Under the pieces are notes generated by a model that saw only the letters and a program-made list of their open reading frames with translations, was not told the origin of the DNA and did no database searches. This document shows, piece after piece, positions 51,274 to 60,042 of a stretch of DNA of 64,000 bases. The stretch covers positions 62,001-126,000 of the forward strand of contig NZ_JACEZU010000014.1 of assembly GCF_014042355.1 (NCBI RefSeq). Direction: 5' to 3'. Position numbers and translations under genes: made by a program. Each line of letters starts with the position of its first letter. Position 1 is the stretch's first letter. The DNA is from Rugamonas apoptosis. Its GTDB lineage: Bacteria > Pseudomonadota > Gammaproteobacteria > Burkholderiales > Burkholderiaceae_D.

Positions 51274-51482
51274 AAAAAGAGCACGGCCACTGTTGCTTCT
51301 GATGTATAGTATTACCGAGTGCGGGTCAAAGAAAAATAATAACGCACGGAAACTTACAATTCAATATGGAAATAATGGCAATGTGTTGAACGTAGCGCCG
51401 TGCCCCCCATCCGGCGACGTTCGCTGTGTTTTTTGCTTGCTGTGCCGGCGGATCATCCCCTCTCTCGCTTTTGGAGAATCCT
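51274..51482 (+). promoter_or_regulatory. AT-rich intergenic region before the secreted heparinase gene
   Basis: Positions 51301-51385 are A/T-rich against GC-rich surroundings and likely carry the promoter for the next gene. No -35/-10 pair was unambiguous. GGAG lies a few bases before ATG 51483. Confidence 0.4.
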
Positions 51483-53738
51483 ATGAGCTTCAATAAATTA
51501 TCGCTGATTCGGGGCGCGCTGCTGGTCACCTCAGCGCTCGCCTGGAATGCCTGCTATGCCGACTGGGCTCAGTCGAGCTACCCCTTGAACGCCAGGCCGT
51601 TGCCGGCCAATTCGGAGCAACAGGCGCAGAATCCGCCCGCGTTTTCCTGGTCGCGCCATTCGACGCTGCCAGCGACCTATGTACTGGAAATTACCGGTCC
51701 ATTGGCGGGCCAGGTCACGACCGTGACCGTGGACAAGAATTGGTATTTGCCGACCAAAGCCATGGCGCTGGGGTCCTACAGCTGGCGCGTGCGTCCCGGC
51801 GGCACCAGCACGGATTGGTCGACACCGCGCACCTTCATCCTCAATAGCAGCTCGGCCGTATTCGAAGTGCCCGATTCGAGCGTGTTGCGCACGAACATCA
51901 TCAACCGCGCCCGGCCGCGTGCCATGCCCAATGGCATGCCGATTCGTAGCAGCTGGTCCGCCGGCATGGTCGCCGAGCGCGGCAACGCCCTCACGCGCTT
52001 GCAGAACGCCGTCCTCGCTACCGTGACGAGTGAACCGCCCGTGTCCGATTCCTTGTGGCCGCTCGTCACCAGCAGCACCCTGGTGACGGCCGACACCAAT
52101 GCCCAATGGACCAATATCCGCACCCACGTCAATATCGTCCGGCGTCAGCTGGAGAGCGCGGCGCTGATCTATCGCCTGACCGGCGACCGGACTTATTTGA
52201 CCGAGGCCATCACGCGTGGCGACCAATTGGCCAGCCTCAGCCCCAGCGGGCCGACCAGCTACGCGCAATTCGATACGATGACCTTGCCCATCGCGGCCTC
52301 GCTCGCCAAGGGCGTGGACTTCCTGTACGCCGACCTCGATGCGACCCGGCGCGCCGCCTGGTTGAACAATGCGGCGGCCCGTGCCACCGACGTCTATAAT
52401 GATCTGTCCCGTCAAAACGGTTGGCTCGATCAGATGCCATTTGATGAGCATGGTGGCTCCAACCTCGGTTACCTGGCCCTGGTGGCCACGCTGAGCTTGG
52501 GCGATGTGCCGGCCGCGGCGACCTGGTTTGATTTTTCTTTCCGTAATTACATCAATTACGTGTTCCACTGGAGCGGCGCGGAAGGCGGTTATGCCAACGG
52601 TACGGCCTATGGGCAATACGCGATCGATGCGTCGTTGCAAGTATGGCAGCCTATGAGCACGGCGTCGGGCTTGAATATGTTCAATAAGCCTTGGACCATG
52701 GGCTTCCTGAAAATGTTCATGTATTTCACCCCGCCCGGGTCGCAGGTGCACGCCTTTGGCGACTCGAATGAAAGCAAGCCTGACCTGCGTTTCATGAAAG
52801 CGCTGGCGTCGCGTATCCCCACGCCGCAAGCGTTGTGGTACTACAAGAACATCACCGGTGACGAGGATCCGCTGACGCAGTTGCAGATCCAGTATCCGCT
52901 GCCGGTGCTGACCGTGGCCACGGCAGTGGCGCCAAGTAATTCGATCTACATTCCCAGTATTGGCTGGGCTGCCTTCCACAGCAACATCGCCGACCCCTTG
53001 CGCACGTCGCTGTATTTCAAGGCCAGTCCGTACGGCTCGTTCAATCATAGCCATGGCGATCAGAACGCCTTTACGTTGAGCAAAGGCGCACGTCGTCTGC
53101 TGATCGGGACCGGCTGGTATGACTGGTACAATTCGCCGATGTGGAGTGGCTGGTATCGTCAGACCAAGTCGAAAAACGCGCTCACCTACGATGGCGGCCT
53201 CGGCCAGAATACCACCGGCTACAGCGATCCGATGCTGTTCAACGGCCAGATCGTCGGCTATTCCACCACCAACAGCAACTACGATTACGTGGAGGGCGAT
53301 GCCACGGCGGCCTTCGCCGGCGCGCTGACGTCGAACCGGCGCCAGCTCTGGTATTTCCGCGCGCAAGATGCCTTCGTGGTGCGTGACAAGGTGACGGCGC
53401 CGGCGGCCCACGTCTTCGAGTGGAACCTGCACGCGCCAGTGCCGATCACCGTCAATGCCGCCACGGGCGAGGCGCAGGTCGTCAACGTCGACCAGTCCGT
53501 TTGCGTGCGGCCGATTCCGAACAATTCCGGCCAGACCTATGCGGCGGTGACCGGGCCGGCCCCGCAGCCGGGGACGACGGAATATCATGGCGTATACAAA
53601 AAGACGAGTTCCCAGTTGTCGGCCGAGTTCCTGATGTTGCTCGACGTGGGTTGCAAGCATCCGACCGTGACGGTGGTCAATACGGCCTCGGGCCGCAGCC
53701 TGACCGTGGGGGGAGTGACCATCAGCCTGCCGCAGTAA
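51483..53738 (+). CDS. Secreted heparinase II/III-family protein (DUF4962-like), putative polysaccharide lyase
   Basis: A 751-residue exported protein. The signal peptide is about residues 1-26 (SLIRGALLVTSALAWNACYA). An N-terminal beta-type region (LPATYVLEITGPLAGQVT) precedes an alpha/alpha toroid (about 150-450). The heparinase II/III fold lies at about 500-620 with YGSFNHSHGDQNAFTLSKGA and WYRQTKSKNALTYDGG. Such enzymes cleave uronic-acid polysaccharides by beta-elimination. In this EPS locus it may trim or release the polymer. ATG 51483 follows GGAG; the frame to 51426 has no support. Lower GC than neighbours near its start. Confidence 0.85.
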   Translation: MSFNKLSLIRGALLVTSALAWNACYADWAQSSYPLNARPLPANSEQQAQNPPAFSWSRHSTLPATYVLEITGPLAGQVTTVTVDKNWYLPTKAMALGSYSWRVRPGGTSTDWSTPRTFILNSSSAVFEVPDSSVLRTNIINRARPRAMPNGMPIRSSWSAGMVAERGNALTRLQNAVLATVTSEPPVSDSLWPLVTSSTLVTADTNAQWTNIRTHVNIVRRQLESAALIYRLTGDRTYLTEAITRGDQLASLSPSGPTSYAQFDTMTLPIAASLAKGVDFLYADLDATRRAAWLNNAAARATDVYNDLSRQNGWLDQMPFDEHGGSNLGYLALVATLSLGDVPAAATWFDFSFRNYINYVFHWSGAEGGYANGTAYGQYAIDASLQVWQPMSTASGLNMFNKPWTMGFLKMFMYFTPPGSQVHAFGDSNESKPDLRFMKALASRIPTPQALWYYKNITGDEDPLTQLQIQYPLPVLTVATAVAPSNSIYIPSIGWAAFHSNIADPLRTSLYFKASPYGSFNHSHGDQNAFTLSKGARRLLIGTGWYDWYNSPMWSGWYRQTKSKNALTYDGGLGQNTTGYSDPMLFNGQIVGYSTTNSNYDYVEGDATAAFAGALTSNRRQLWYFRAQDAFVVRDKVTAPAAHVFEWNLHAPVPITVNAATGEAQVVNVDQSVCVRPIPNNSGQTYAAVTGPAPQPGTTEYHGVYKKTSSQLSAEFLMLLDVGCKHPTVTVVNTASGRSLTVGGVTISLPQ

Positions 53739-53789
53739 GCGCCCCGCGCACCAGTACGTCAGCCGGATTTGGTTGACGGATGTACAATA

Positions 53790-53822
53790 AAGGAAGCGAC
53801 CGTGGTCGCTTCCTTTTTTTTT
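53790..53822 (+). terminator. Strong intrinsic terminator after the secreted heparinase gene
   Basis: AAGGAAGCGAC (53790-53800) pairs with GTCGCTTCCTT (53805-53815) across CGTG, followed by a long T-run to 53822. It lies 52 bases past the stop. Confidence 0.92.
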
Positions 53823-53839
53823 CGCTAGCGAGGCATGCA

Positions 53840-55090
53840 TTGAATTCTTCTTCCCCGTTGCGGCTGCTGCAGTTTGTTCCGGAGCCGTTACCCACCTTTC
53901 GCGCCGATGTGGCCGTGTTGTTCGGTAAATATTTGCCGCGGCTGGGCGTGGCGTGCCACCTGGTGGGGCCATCCAATGGCAAGGACGCGGCGTCGGCCGC
54001 GGACGGCCAGGTCACCCGTTCTCCCTATCACGGCAGCCGCCTGCGGCGCGAACTGGCCTATCTGGCCCTGTGCGTGCGCCTGCTGTGGCGGGCCGACAAA
54101 CATAACTGCGACGTGATCCAGGTGCGCGACATGGCCGCCATCGGCTTGCTGGCGATGTTGTGGGCCCGCCTGAAAGGCATCCCTTTCGTCTATTGGATGT
54201 CGTTCCTGATGTGCGACGGGCGCATCGGGAATGCCCGCGCCCAGCTCCAGAATGGTGGCGGCGTGCGCGCCTATCTGGTGTTGTGGAAGGGGCTGGCCGA
54301 GCGCTGGCTGCTGAACCGGGTGGTATTGCCGGGCGCCAGCCATGTGTTCGTGCAAAGCGCGGCCATGCTGGAGTTGATGGCCGCGCAGGGTATCGCGCGC
54401 GACAAGCTGAGTGCTGTGCCCATGGGCGTCGATACCGAGGTGCTTGGTCCGCACGGTGTCGTGGCCCGGCGCCTGCCTGGCTGGGATGGTCTCCCCGTGA
54501 TCGCCTACCTGGGCACGCTGGACCGGCCCCGTTGCCCGCATGTGTTGATCGATGCGCTGCTGCGCGTCCAACGCCTCCATCCTGCTGCCCGCCTGTTGCT
54601 GATCGGCGACGCCAGCAACCGGGGCGATCTCGATGCGCTGCTGGCCTATGCGGCTGCGGCCGGCGTTGGTGCGTCGGTGCATGTGACCGGTTGGATGGCC
54701 GCGCGCGAAGCGTGGCCGCTGCTGGCCGGCGCCGACCTGGCCGTATCCTATGTACCGCGCGGCGCTTTGCTCGATATCAGTTCACCCACCAAGATCCTGG
54801 AATACTTGGCGCTGGCCTTGCCTTGCGTGGGCAATGACAATCCGGATCAGATGGCGGTGCTGGATGCCAGTCAGGCGGGTTGGTTGACGGCCAGCGCGGT
54901 GCCGGACTTGGCCGACGGCATGTTGCGCATTCTGGCCGACGGCGCGGCCGCCCGCGCCCGTGCCGCGCTGGGGCCGGCCTACATCGAGCAACACCGCAGT
55001 TACCGGGTGATCGCGCAGCAGGTGGCCAGCCGATATAGCCAGCTGGTGCGCGGCACGGTACCGGCTGTGCCGGCCGAGCGCGCATCGTGA
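53840..55090 (+). CDS. Glycosyltransferase family 4 protein
   Basis: A 416-residue GT-B enzyme. TTG 53840 is the start: GAGG lies 7 bases upstream, the ATG at 53836 runs into a stop after two codons, and the upstream frame crosses the terminator. The N-terminal acceptor domain (RLLQFVPEPLPTFRADVAVL) and the donor domain (VIAYLGTLDRPRCPHVLIDA, SPTKILEYLALALPCVG) are visible. An internal segment LKGIPFVYWMSFLM is hydrophobic. Function: addition of a sugar in repeat-unit synthesis; substrate unknown. Confidence 0.87.
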   Translation: MNSSSPLRLLQFVPEPLPTFRADVAVLFGKYLPRLGVACHLVGPSNGKDAASAADGQVTRSPYHGSRLRRELAYLALCVRLLWRADKHNCDVIQVRDMAAIGLLAMLWARLKGIPFVYWMSFLMCDGRIGNARAQLQNGGGVRAYLVLWKGLAERWLLNRVVLPGASHVFVQSAAMLELMAAQGIARDKLSAVPMGVDTEVLGPHGVVARRLPGWDGLPVIAYLGTLDRPRCPHVLIDALLRVQRLHPAARLLLIGDASNRGDLDALLAYAAAAGVGASVHVTGWMAAREAWPLLAGADLAVSYVPRGALLDISSPTKILEYLALALPCVGNDNPDQMAVLDASQAGWLTASAVPDLADGMLRILADGAAARARAALGPAYIEQHRSYRVIAQQVASRYSQLVRGTVPAVPAERAS

Positions 55091-55100
55091 AGGGGCGGCC

Positions 55101-55544
55101 ATGATACAGCTGTTTCGCTTGTATGCGTACTTGCACCGGCTGGGCGTGCCGGTCTTGCCACGCTGCCTGTATGTACTCAACCGTATTCTGTTTGCCGTGG
55201 TGCTGCCGCCTTCGGTGCGGGTCGGGGCGCGTGTCACGTTCGCCTATCAGGGCTTGGGCGTCGTGGTGCATGAGCGCGCCGTGCTGGGCTCGGACATCTA
55301 TGTGGGGGCGCAAGTGGTGATCGGCGGGCGCGGCGGCCGGCATGAGGTGCCCGTCATTCATGATGGCGCGTTCCTGGGGGTGGGAGCGAAAATCCTGGGC
55401 CCGGTCACCATCGGCGCCGGCGCCAAGGTGGCCGCCGGCGCCGTGGTGCTGAACGACGTGGCGCCTGGCGTGACGGTGGCGGGGGTGCCGGCCCGGCCCG
55501 TCCCGGCCAGGGCGGTGGACGCCGCGCCCCGGGAAATGGAATAA
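55101..55544 (+). CDS. Hexapeptide-repeat acyltransferase (serine acetyltransferase-like)
   Basis: A 147-residue left-handed beta-helix protein. The repeats LGSDIYVGAQVVIGG, HDGAFLGVGAKILG and VTIGAGAKVAAGAVVLNDV follow the hexapeptide pattern, and the protein ends VPARPVPARAV, as in serine O-acetyltransferase-like enzymes of EPS loci. It probably acetylates a sugar of the repeat unit. A 118-bp gap with a short palindromic element follows before the next gene. Confidence 0.85.
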   Translation: MIQLFRLYAYLHRLGVPVLPRCLYVLNRILFAVVLPPSVRVGARVTFAYQGLGVVVHERAVLGSDIYVGAQVVIGGRGGRHEVPVIHDGAFLGVGAKILGPVTIGAGAKVAAGAVVLNDVAPGVTVAGVPARPVPARAVDAAPREME

Positions 55545-55662
55545 ATGATTACAAAATGCTATCGTGTGGCCGCCACTACTTGATAGAATGATAGCGTTGC
55601 GGGCCGGTGCGCGCCCGGCGACGGCCACGCGCACCGGCGCGTGGCCCGTAAATTGAGAGTAT

Positions 55663-56724
55663 ATGAAGAAAATCATCATGGTCGGAACGCGTTTCGACAC
55701 CATGGGCGGGATTTCCGCCGTGGTCAATGTGTACCGCGCGGCAGGTCTGTTCCAGCGTTATCCCATTATCTACCTTGCCACCCATTGCGATGGTGGCGCC
55801 TTGGCCAAGCTGGCCATCCTGGCCCGGGCGCTGTTGCGCTATGCGGGCCTGTTGCTGACGGGCCAGGTGGGCCTGGTGCACGTGCACGTGTCGCGCCGCG
55901 CCAGTTTCTGGCGCAAGGCGCTGTTTTTCCTGCCGGCCTTCCTGTTCCGGGTGCCGGCCGTGCTGCATTTGCACAGCGGCGCTTTTCACCAGTTTTACGA
56001 ACAGGACTGCGGCCCGCTGCGGCAACGGCTGGTGCGTTATATTTTCGACCATGCGGCCCACATCGTCGTGCTCTCGCGCAGCTGGCAAGCGTGGGTGGGC
56101 GGCATGAGCGCCAACGGGCGTATCAGCGCCATCTACAACCCGGTGCAGTTGCCGCAACAGGCCACCGGCTGGGAGCGCCGCACGGCGGGGCAAACCTTGT
56201 GCTTTGGCCGCCTGGGCCATAACAAGGGCACGTACGACTTGTTGCAGGCCGCCCGCGGCCTGGCGGCGCCATGGCGTTTGCGGCTCGGTGGCGACGGCGA
56301 AATCGAGCAGGTCCGGGCCCGGGCCAGTGAACTGGGGCTGGCCGAGCATGTCGAGTTGCTGGGATGGGTCAGCGGTCAGGCCAAACAGGATTGCCTGGAC
56401 AGCGCCACCTTGTATGTCCTGCCATCGTATAACGAAGGGTTGCCGATGAGCGTGCTGGAAGCGATGGCGGCCGGCTTGCCGGTACTGACCACGCCGGTGG
56501 GCGGCATCCCGGAAGCGGTGACCGATGGGGTGGAAGGCTTTCTGGTGACGCCGGGGGATGTGGACAGCCTGGCGGAACGCTGGGCCCGCTTGCTGGCCGA
56601 GCCTGAACTGGCGCGCCAGATGGGCGCGGCCGCCCGCCGCAAGGTGGAAACCACGTTTTCCACGCAGGCCGTGCTGCCGCAGCTGGAAGCCATTTACCAC
56701 GCCTGGGGGTTCGCGCAGAAATGA
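55663..56724 (+). CDS. Glycosyltransferase family 4 protein
   Basis: A 353-residue GT-B enzyme. N-terminal MKKIIMVGTRFDTMGGISAV is the acceptor Rossmann domain. Donor-domain motifs are TLCFGRLGHNKGTYDLLQAA, YNEGLPMSVLEAMAAGLPVL and GGIPEAVTDGVEGFL. It is coupled to the heparinase gene by a four-base overlap (ATGA at 56721). Sugar unknown. Confidence 0.92.
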   Translation: MKKIIMVGTRFDTMGGISAVVNVYRAAGLFQRYPIIYLATHCDGGALAKLAILARALLRYAGLLLTGQVGLVHVHVSRRASFWRKALFFLPAFLFRVPAVLHLHSGAFHQFYEQDCGPLRQRLVRYIFDHAAHIVVLSRSWQAWVGGMSANGRISAIYNPVQLPQQATGWERRTAGQTLCFGRLGHNKGTYDLLQAARGLAAPWRLRLGGDGEIEQVRARASELGLAEHVELLGWVSGQAKQDCLDSATLYVLPSYNEGLPMSVLEAMAAGLPVLTTPVGGIPEAVTDGVEGFLVTPGDVDSLAERWARLLAEPELARQMGAAARRKVETTFSTQAVLPQLEAIYHAWGFAQK

Positions 56725-58721
56725 CGTCACTGGTCTGGAAATACAACCGCCTGAAACTGATGGGCGTGGCGGAGATCGCATGGCGCGTGCGGCAACTGTT
56801 GCAAAAGAAGGCCAGCAAGTTCGGCCTGGGCCTGGTCGCCACCGTGCCGGCGCCGGCCGCGGTCGCGGCGGCCCCATCGTTCCTGCCCGGCGACGTGGTC
56901 TGCGCCGACCCGGCCGCCCTGTGCGCGGCAGCTGACGCCATCCTGGCCGGCCGCTGGAACGTGTTCGCGCTGCGCGGCGCGGCGCTGGGCTTTCCGCCGC
57001 GCTGGAACCGCGACCCCAAGACGGGCACGGAGGCGCCCATGGGCTTGGGCAAGGCCATCGATTACCGCAGCGAGCGGGTGGTGGGCGACATCAAGTATTT
57101 GTGGGAACCGAGCCGGCACCTGGAACTGGTGACGCTGGCCCAGGCGTGGAAAGTGACGGGCGAAGCCCGCTACGCCGAGGGCGCGCGCTTGCTGCTGACC
57201 TCATGGTTCGAGCAGTGCCCCTATCCGCAGGGCGTGCATTGGACCAGCGCGCTGGAGCTGGCGGTGCGCCTGCTGAACTGGGCGTTCGCCTGGGAGTTGC
57301 TGGGCGGCTTGGCCTCGCCCCTGTTCGAGGGCGAGGCCGGCCAGCGCTTCCTGCGCCAGTGGCAGGACAGCGTGTACCAGCACTGCCACTTCATCGCCGG
57401 CTATTTTTCGCGCCACTCGTCGGCCAACAACCACCTGTTCGGTGAATACATGGGGCTGTTCGTGGCCAGCCTGGTGTGGCCGTGCTGGCCCGCCAGCGCG
57501 CGCTGGCGCACGCTGGCCCAGCGCGGCCTGGAGCGGGAAGCGCTGCGCCAGAATACGGCCGACGGCGTGAACCGCGAGCAAGCCGTGTATTACCAGCACG
57601 AAGTGATGGACATGATGCTGCTGTGCCTGCTGATCGGCCAGGCCCACGGTGTCGCGTTCTCGCCCGCCTACCGCGACCGGCTGGAACGGTTGGCCGAATT
57701 TATCGCCGCCTTGCAGGACGTGGGCGGCAATATGCCCATGACGGGCGACGCCGACGACGCGCAAATGGTGCGCCTGGCGCATGAGGCCGGCTGGTCGCCG
57801 TACCGTTCGCTGCTGGCCAGTTGCGCCGTGCTGTACGGGCGCGCCGACTTCAAGCGCAAGGCCGGCCACTTCGACGACAAGAACGCCTGGCTGTTCGGCG
57901 CGCAAGGGCGGCGGCGCTGGGATGCGCTGGCCGTGGCCGGCCCCGAGCAACCGGTGCGGGCTTTCCCCGAAGGCGGCTACTACCTGCTGGGCACGGATTT
58001 CGGCACGCCGCGCGAAGTGCGCCTGGTGGCCGATTGCGCGCCGCTCGGCTACCTGTCGATCGCGGCCCACGGTCATGCGGACGCGCTGGCGTTTACCCTG
58101 TCGCTGGGGGGCGAGGAGTTGCTGATCGACCCCGGCACCTACGCCTATCACACCCAGCAATTGTGGCGTGATTATTTCCGCAGTACGGCCGCCCACAACA
58201 CGGTGGCCGTGGATGGCCAGGACCAGTCCGAGATCGGCGGCAATTTCATGTGGCTGCGCAAGGCGCAAGCCCGCTTGCTGCGCCATGCGCCCGATGGGGC
58301 CGTGCAAGTGTTCGCCGGCGAACATGACGGCTATACCCGGCTGGCTGACCCCGTGCGCCACCGGCGCGAGGTCGCGTACGATACGACGCGTCACCGTATT
58401 GTTATTAAAGATATATTACAATGCCGACGTGAGCACCAAGTGGCCTTGCACTGGCACTTCGCCGAACGCTGCCAGGTGAGCGCCGACGGCCCGGCGCTGC
58501 TGGCGCAGGGCGCGCGTCATGGCCTGGCGATGCGCTGCGCGTTCGGCGCCGGCGTGCGCCTGTTGCGCGCCAGCGAGGCGCCGCCGGCCGGCTGGATTTC
58601 CCGCACGTTCGACAGCAAGACCCCGATTACCACCGCCGTGTGGCAAGGCGCCATTCATGGCACGACAGAAATTATGACCGAGATTGACTTGCGCTTGGCG
58701 CCGGCATCGACCACTTATTGA
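56721..58721 (+). CDS. Heparinase II/III-family protein, no signal peptide
   Basis: A 666-residue protein of the alginate-lyase/heparinase group. The toroid domain spans about residues 60-400 (HWTSALELAVRLLNWAFAWE, SSANNHLFGEYMGLFVASLV). The beta-sandwich has HGHADALAFTLSLGGEELL, IDPGTYAYHTQQLWRDYF and STAAHNTVAVDGQDQ, with the usual His residues. In contrast to the protein at 51483 no signal peptide is seen, so it may act in the cytoplasm or be exported otherwise. A very AT-rich patch (58391-58425) lies inside the gene. It directly precedes algD. Confidence 0.88.
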   Translation: MTSLVWKYNRLKLMGVAEIAWRVRQLLQKKASKFGLGLVATVPAPAAVAAAPSFLPGDVVCADPAALCAAADAILAGRWNVFALRGAALGFPPRWNRDPKTGTEAPMGLGKAIDYRSERVVGDIKYLWEPSRHLELVTLAQAWKVTGEARYAEGARLLLTSWFEQCPYPQGVHWTSALELAVRLLNWAFAWELLGGLASPLFEGEAGQRFLRQWQDSVYQHCHFIAGYFSRHSSANNHLFGEYMGLFVASLVWPCWPASARWRTLAQRGLEREALRQNTADGVNREQAVYYQHEVMDMMLLCLLIGQAHGVAFSPAYRDRLERLAEFIAALQDVGGNMPMTGDADDAQMVRLAHEAGWSPYRSLLASCAVLYGRADFKRKAGHFDDKNAWLFGAQGRRRWDALAVAGPEQPVRAFPEGGYYLLGTDFGTPREVRLVADCAPLGYLSIAAHGHADALAFTLSLGGEELLIDPGTYAYHTQQLWRDYFRSTAAHNTVAVDGQDQSEIGGNFMWLRKAQARLLRHAPDGAVQVFAGEHDGYTRLADPVRHRREVAYDTTRHRIVIKDILQCRREHQVALHWHFAERCQVSADGPALLAQGARHGLAMRCAFGAGVRLLRASEAPPAGWISRTFDSKTPITTAVWQGAIHGTTEIMTEIDLRLAPASTTY

Positions 58722-58731
58722 GGAGTATATT

Positions 58732-60042
58732 TTGAAAATCAGCATTTTTGGCCTGGGGTATGTGGGCGCGGTATCGGCCGGTTGCCTGGCCACGGACGGT
58801 CATGAGGTGATCGGCGTCGATCCCAACCGTACCAAGGTGGACTTGATCAACCAGGGCGTCACGCCCATCATCGAAAAGGACATCGGCGACATGATCGCCG
58901 CCACCGTCAAGGCCGGCCGGCTGCGCGCCACGGTCGATGTGCGCGACGCCGTGCTGGGCAGCGACATGTCCTTGATCTGCGTCGGCACACCGTCCCAGCT
59001 CAACGGCAACCTGGACTTGAGCCACGTGCGCAAGGTGTGCGAGCAGATCGGCGCCGCCATCAAGGACAAGGCCGGCTTCCACGTGGTGGTGGCGCGCAGC
59101 ACCATGCTGCCCGGTTCCATGAGCAGCGTGGTGATCCCCACCCTGGAGGCGGCTTCGGGCAAGAAAGCCGGGCTCGACTTCGGCGTCTGCAACAACCCGG
59201 AATTCCTGCGCGAAGGCACGGCCGTCTACGATTACTACCACCCGCCCAAGACCGTGATCGGCGAGAGCGACGCCAAGGCCGGCGCCATGCTGGTGCAGCT
59301 GTACGAGAAGATGGACGCGCCGCTAGTGCGCACCACGGTGGAAACGGCGGAAATGGTCAAGTACACGGACAACACCTGGCATGCCGTCAAGGTGGCGTTC
59401 GCCAACGAGATCGGCAACATCTGCAAGGCGGTCGGCATCGACGGCCATCAGGTGATGGAGATCTTCTGCCAGGACACCAAGCTCAACCTGTCGTCGTATT
59501 ACATGAAGCCCGGCTTTGCCTTCGGCGGCTCCTGCCTGCCCAAGGACGTGCGCGCGCTGACCTACAAGGCGCGCAGCCTGGACCTGGAACTGCCGCTGCT
59601 CAATGCCATCCTGCCATCGAACCAGAAACAAGTCGACAAGGGCTTGAAGATGATCATGGACAAGGGCGCGCGCAAGGTCGGCATCCTCGGTTTCTCGTTC
59701 AAGGCCGGCACCGACGATTTGCGCGAATCGCCGCTGGTGGATGTGATCGAGCACTTGCTGGGCAAGGGCTACGAGCTCAAGCTGTACGACAAGAACGTCA
59801 ACCTGGCCGCGCTGACGGGCGCCAACCAGGACTACATCCTGAACCACATCCCGCACATTTCCAAGCTGATGGTCAATTCCATGGAGGAAGTGCTGGCCTT
59901 CGCCGAGACCATCGTGATCGGCAACGGCGCGGCCGAGTTCAAGACCGTGCCGGGCCAGCTCAAGGCCGGCCAGAGCATCGTCGACCTGGTACGTATCAGC
60001 AAGGAACAAAGCGGGGGGCAGTACGATGGCATCTGCTGGTAA
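58732..60042 (+). CDS. algD: GDP-mannose 6-dehydrogenase-like nucleotide-sugar dehydrogenase
   Basis: Oxidises GDP-mannose (probable) to GDP-mannuronic acid with two NAD+. TTG 58732 with GAGGAG 6 bases upstream gives 436 residues, equal to Pseudomonas AlgD. Cofactor motif ISIFGLGYVGAVSAGCL is N-terminal, TVETAEMVKYTDNTWHAVKV lies mid-protein, and the catalytic Cys is C268 in GGSCLPKDVRALTY, the AlgD position. The C-terminus ends YDGICW as in AlgD. UDP-glucose dehydrogenase is less likely given this end and position. The last gene of the window is a GDP-mannose pyrophosphorylase, which would feed it. Confidence 0.9.
   Translation: MKISIFGLGYVGAVSAGCLATDGHEVIGVDPNRTKVDLINQGVTPIIEKDIGDMIAATVKAGRLRATVDVRDAVLGSDMSLICVGTPSQLNGNLDLSHVRKVCEQIGAAIKDKAGFHVVVARSTMLPGSMSSVVIPTLEAASGKKAGLDFGVCNNPEFLREGTAVYDYYHPPKTVIGESDAKAGAMLVQLYEKMDAPLVRTTVETAEMVKYTDNTWHAVKVAFANEIGNICKAVGIDGHQVMEIFCQDTKLNLSSYYMKPGFAFGGSCLPKDVRALTYKARSLDLELPLLNAILPSNQKQVDKGLKMIMDKGARKVGILGFSFKAGTDDLRESPLVDVIEHLLGKGYELKLYDKNVNLAALTGANQDYILNHIPHISKLMVNSMEEVLAFAETIVIGNGAAEFKTVPGQLKAGQSIVDLVRISKEQSGGQYDGICW

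Noticed and set aside
53780-53839. ATG 53780 as start of the glycosyltransferase
   Set aside because: The extra codons run through a strong terminator stem and T-run. TTG 53840 has a ribosome site.
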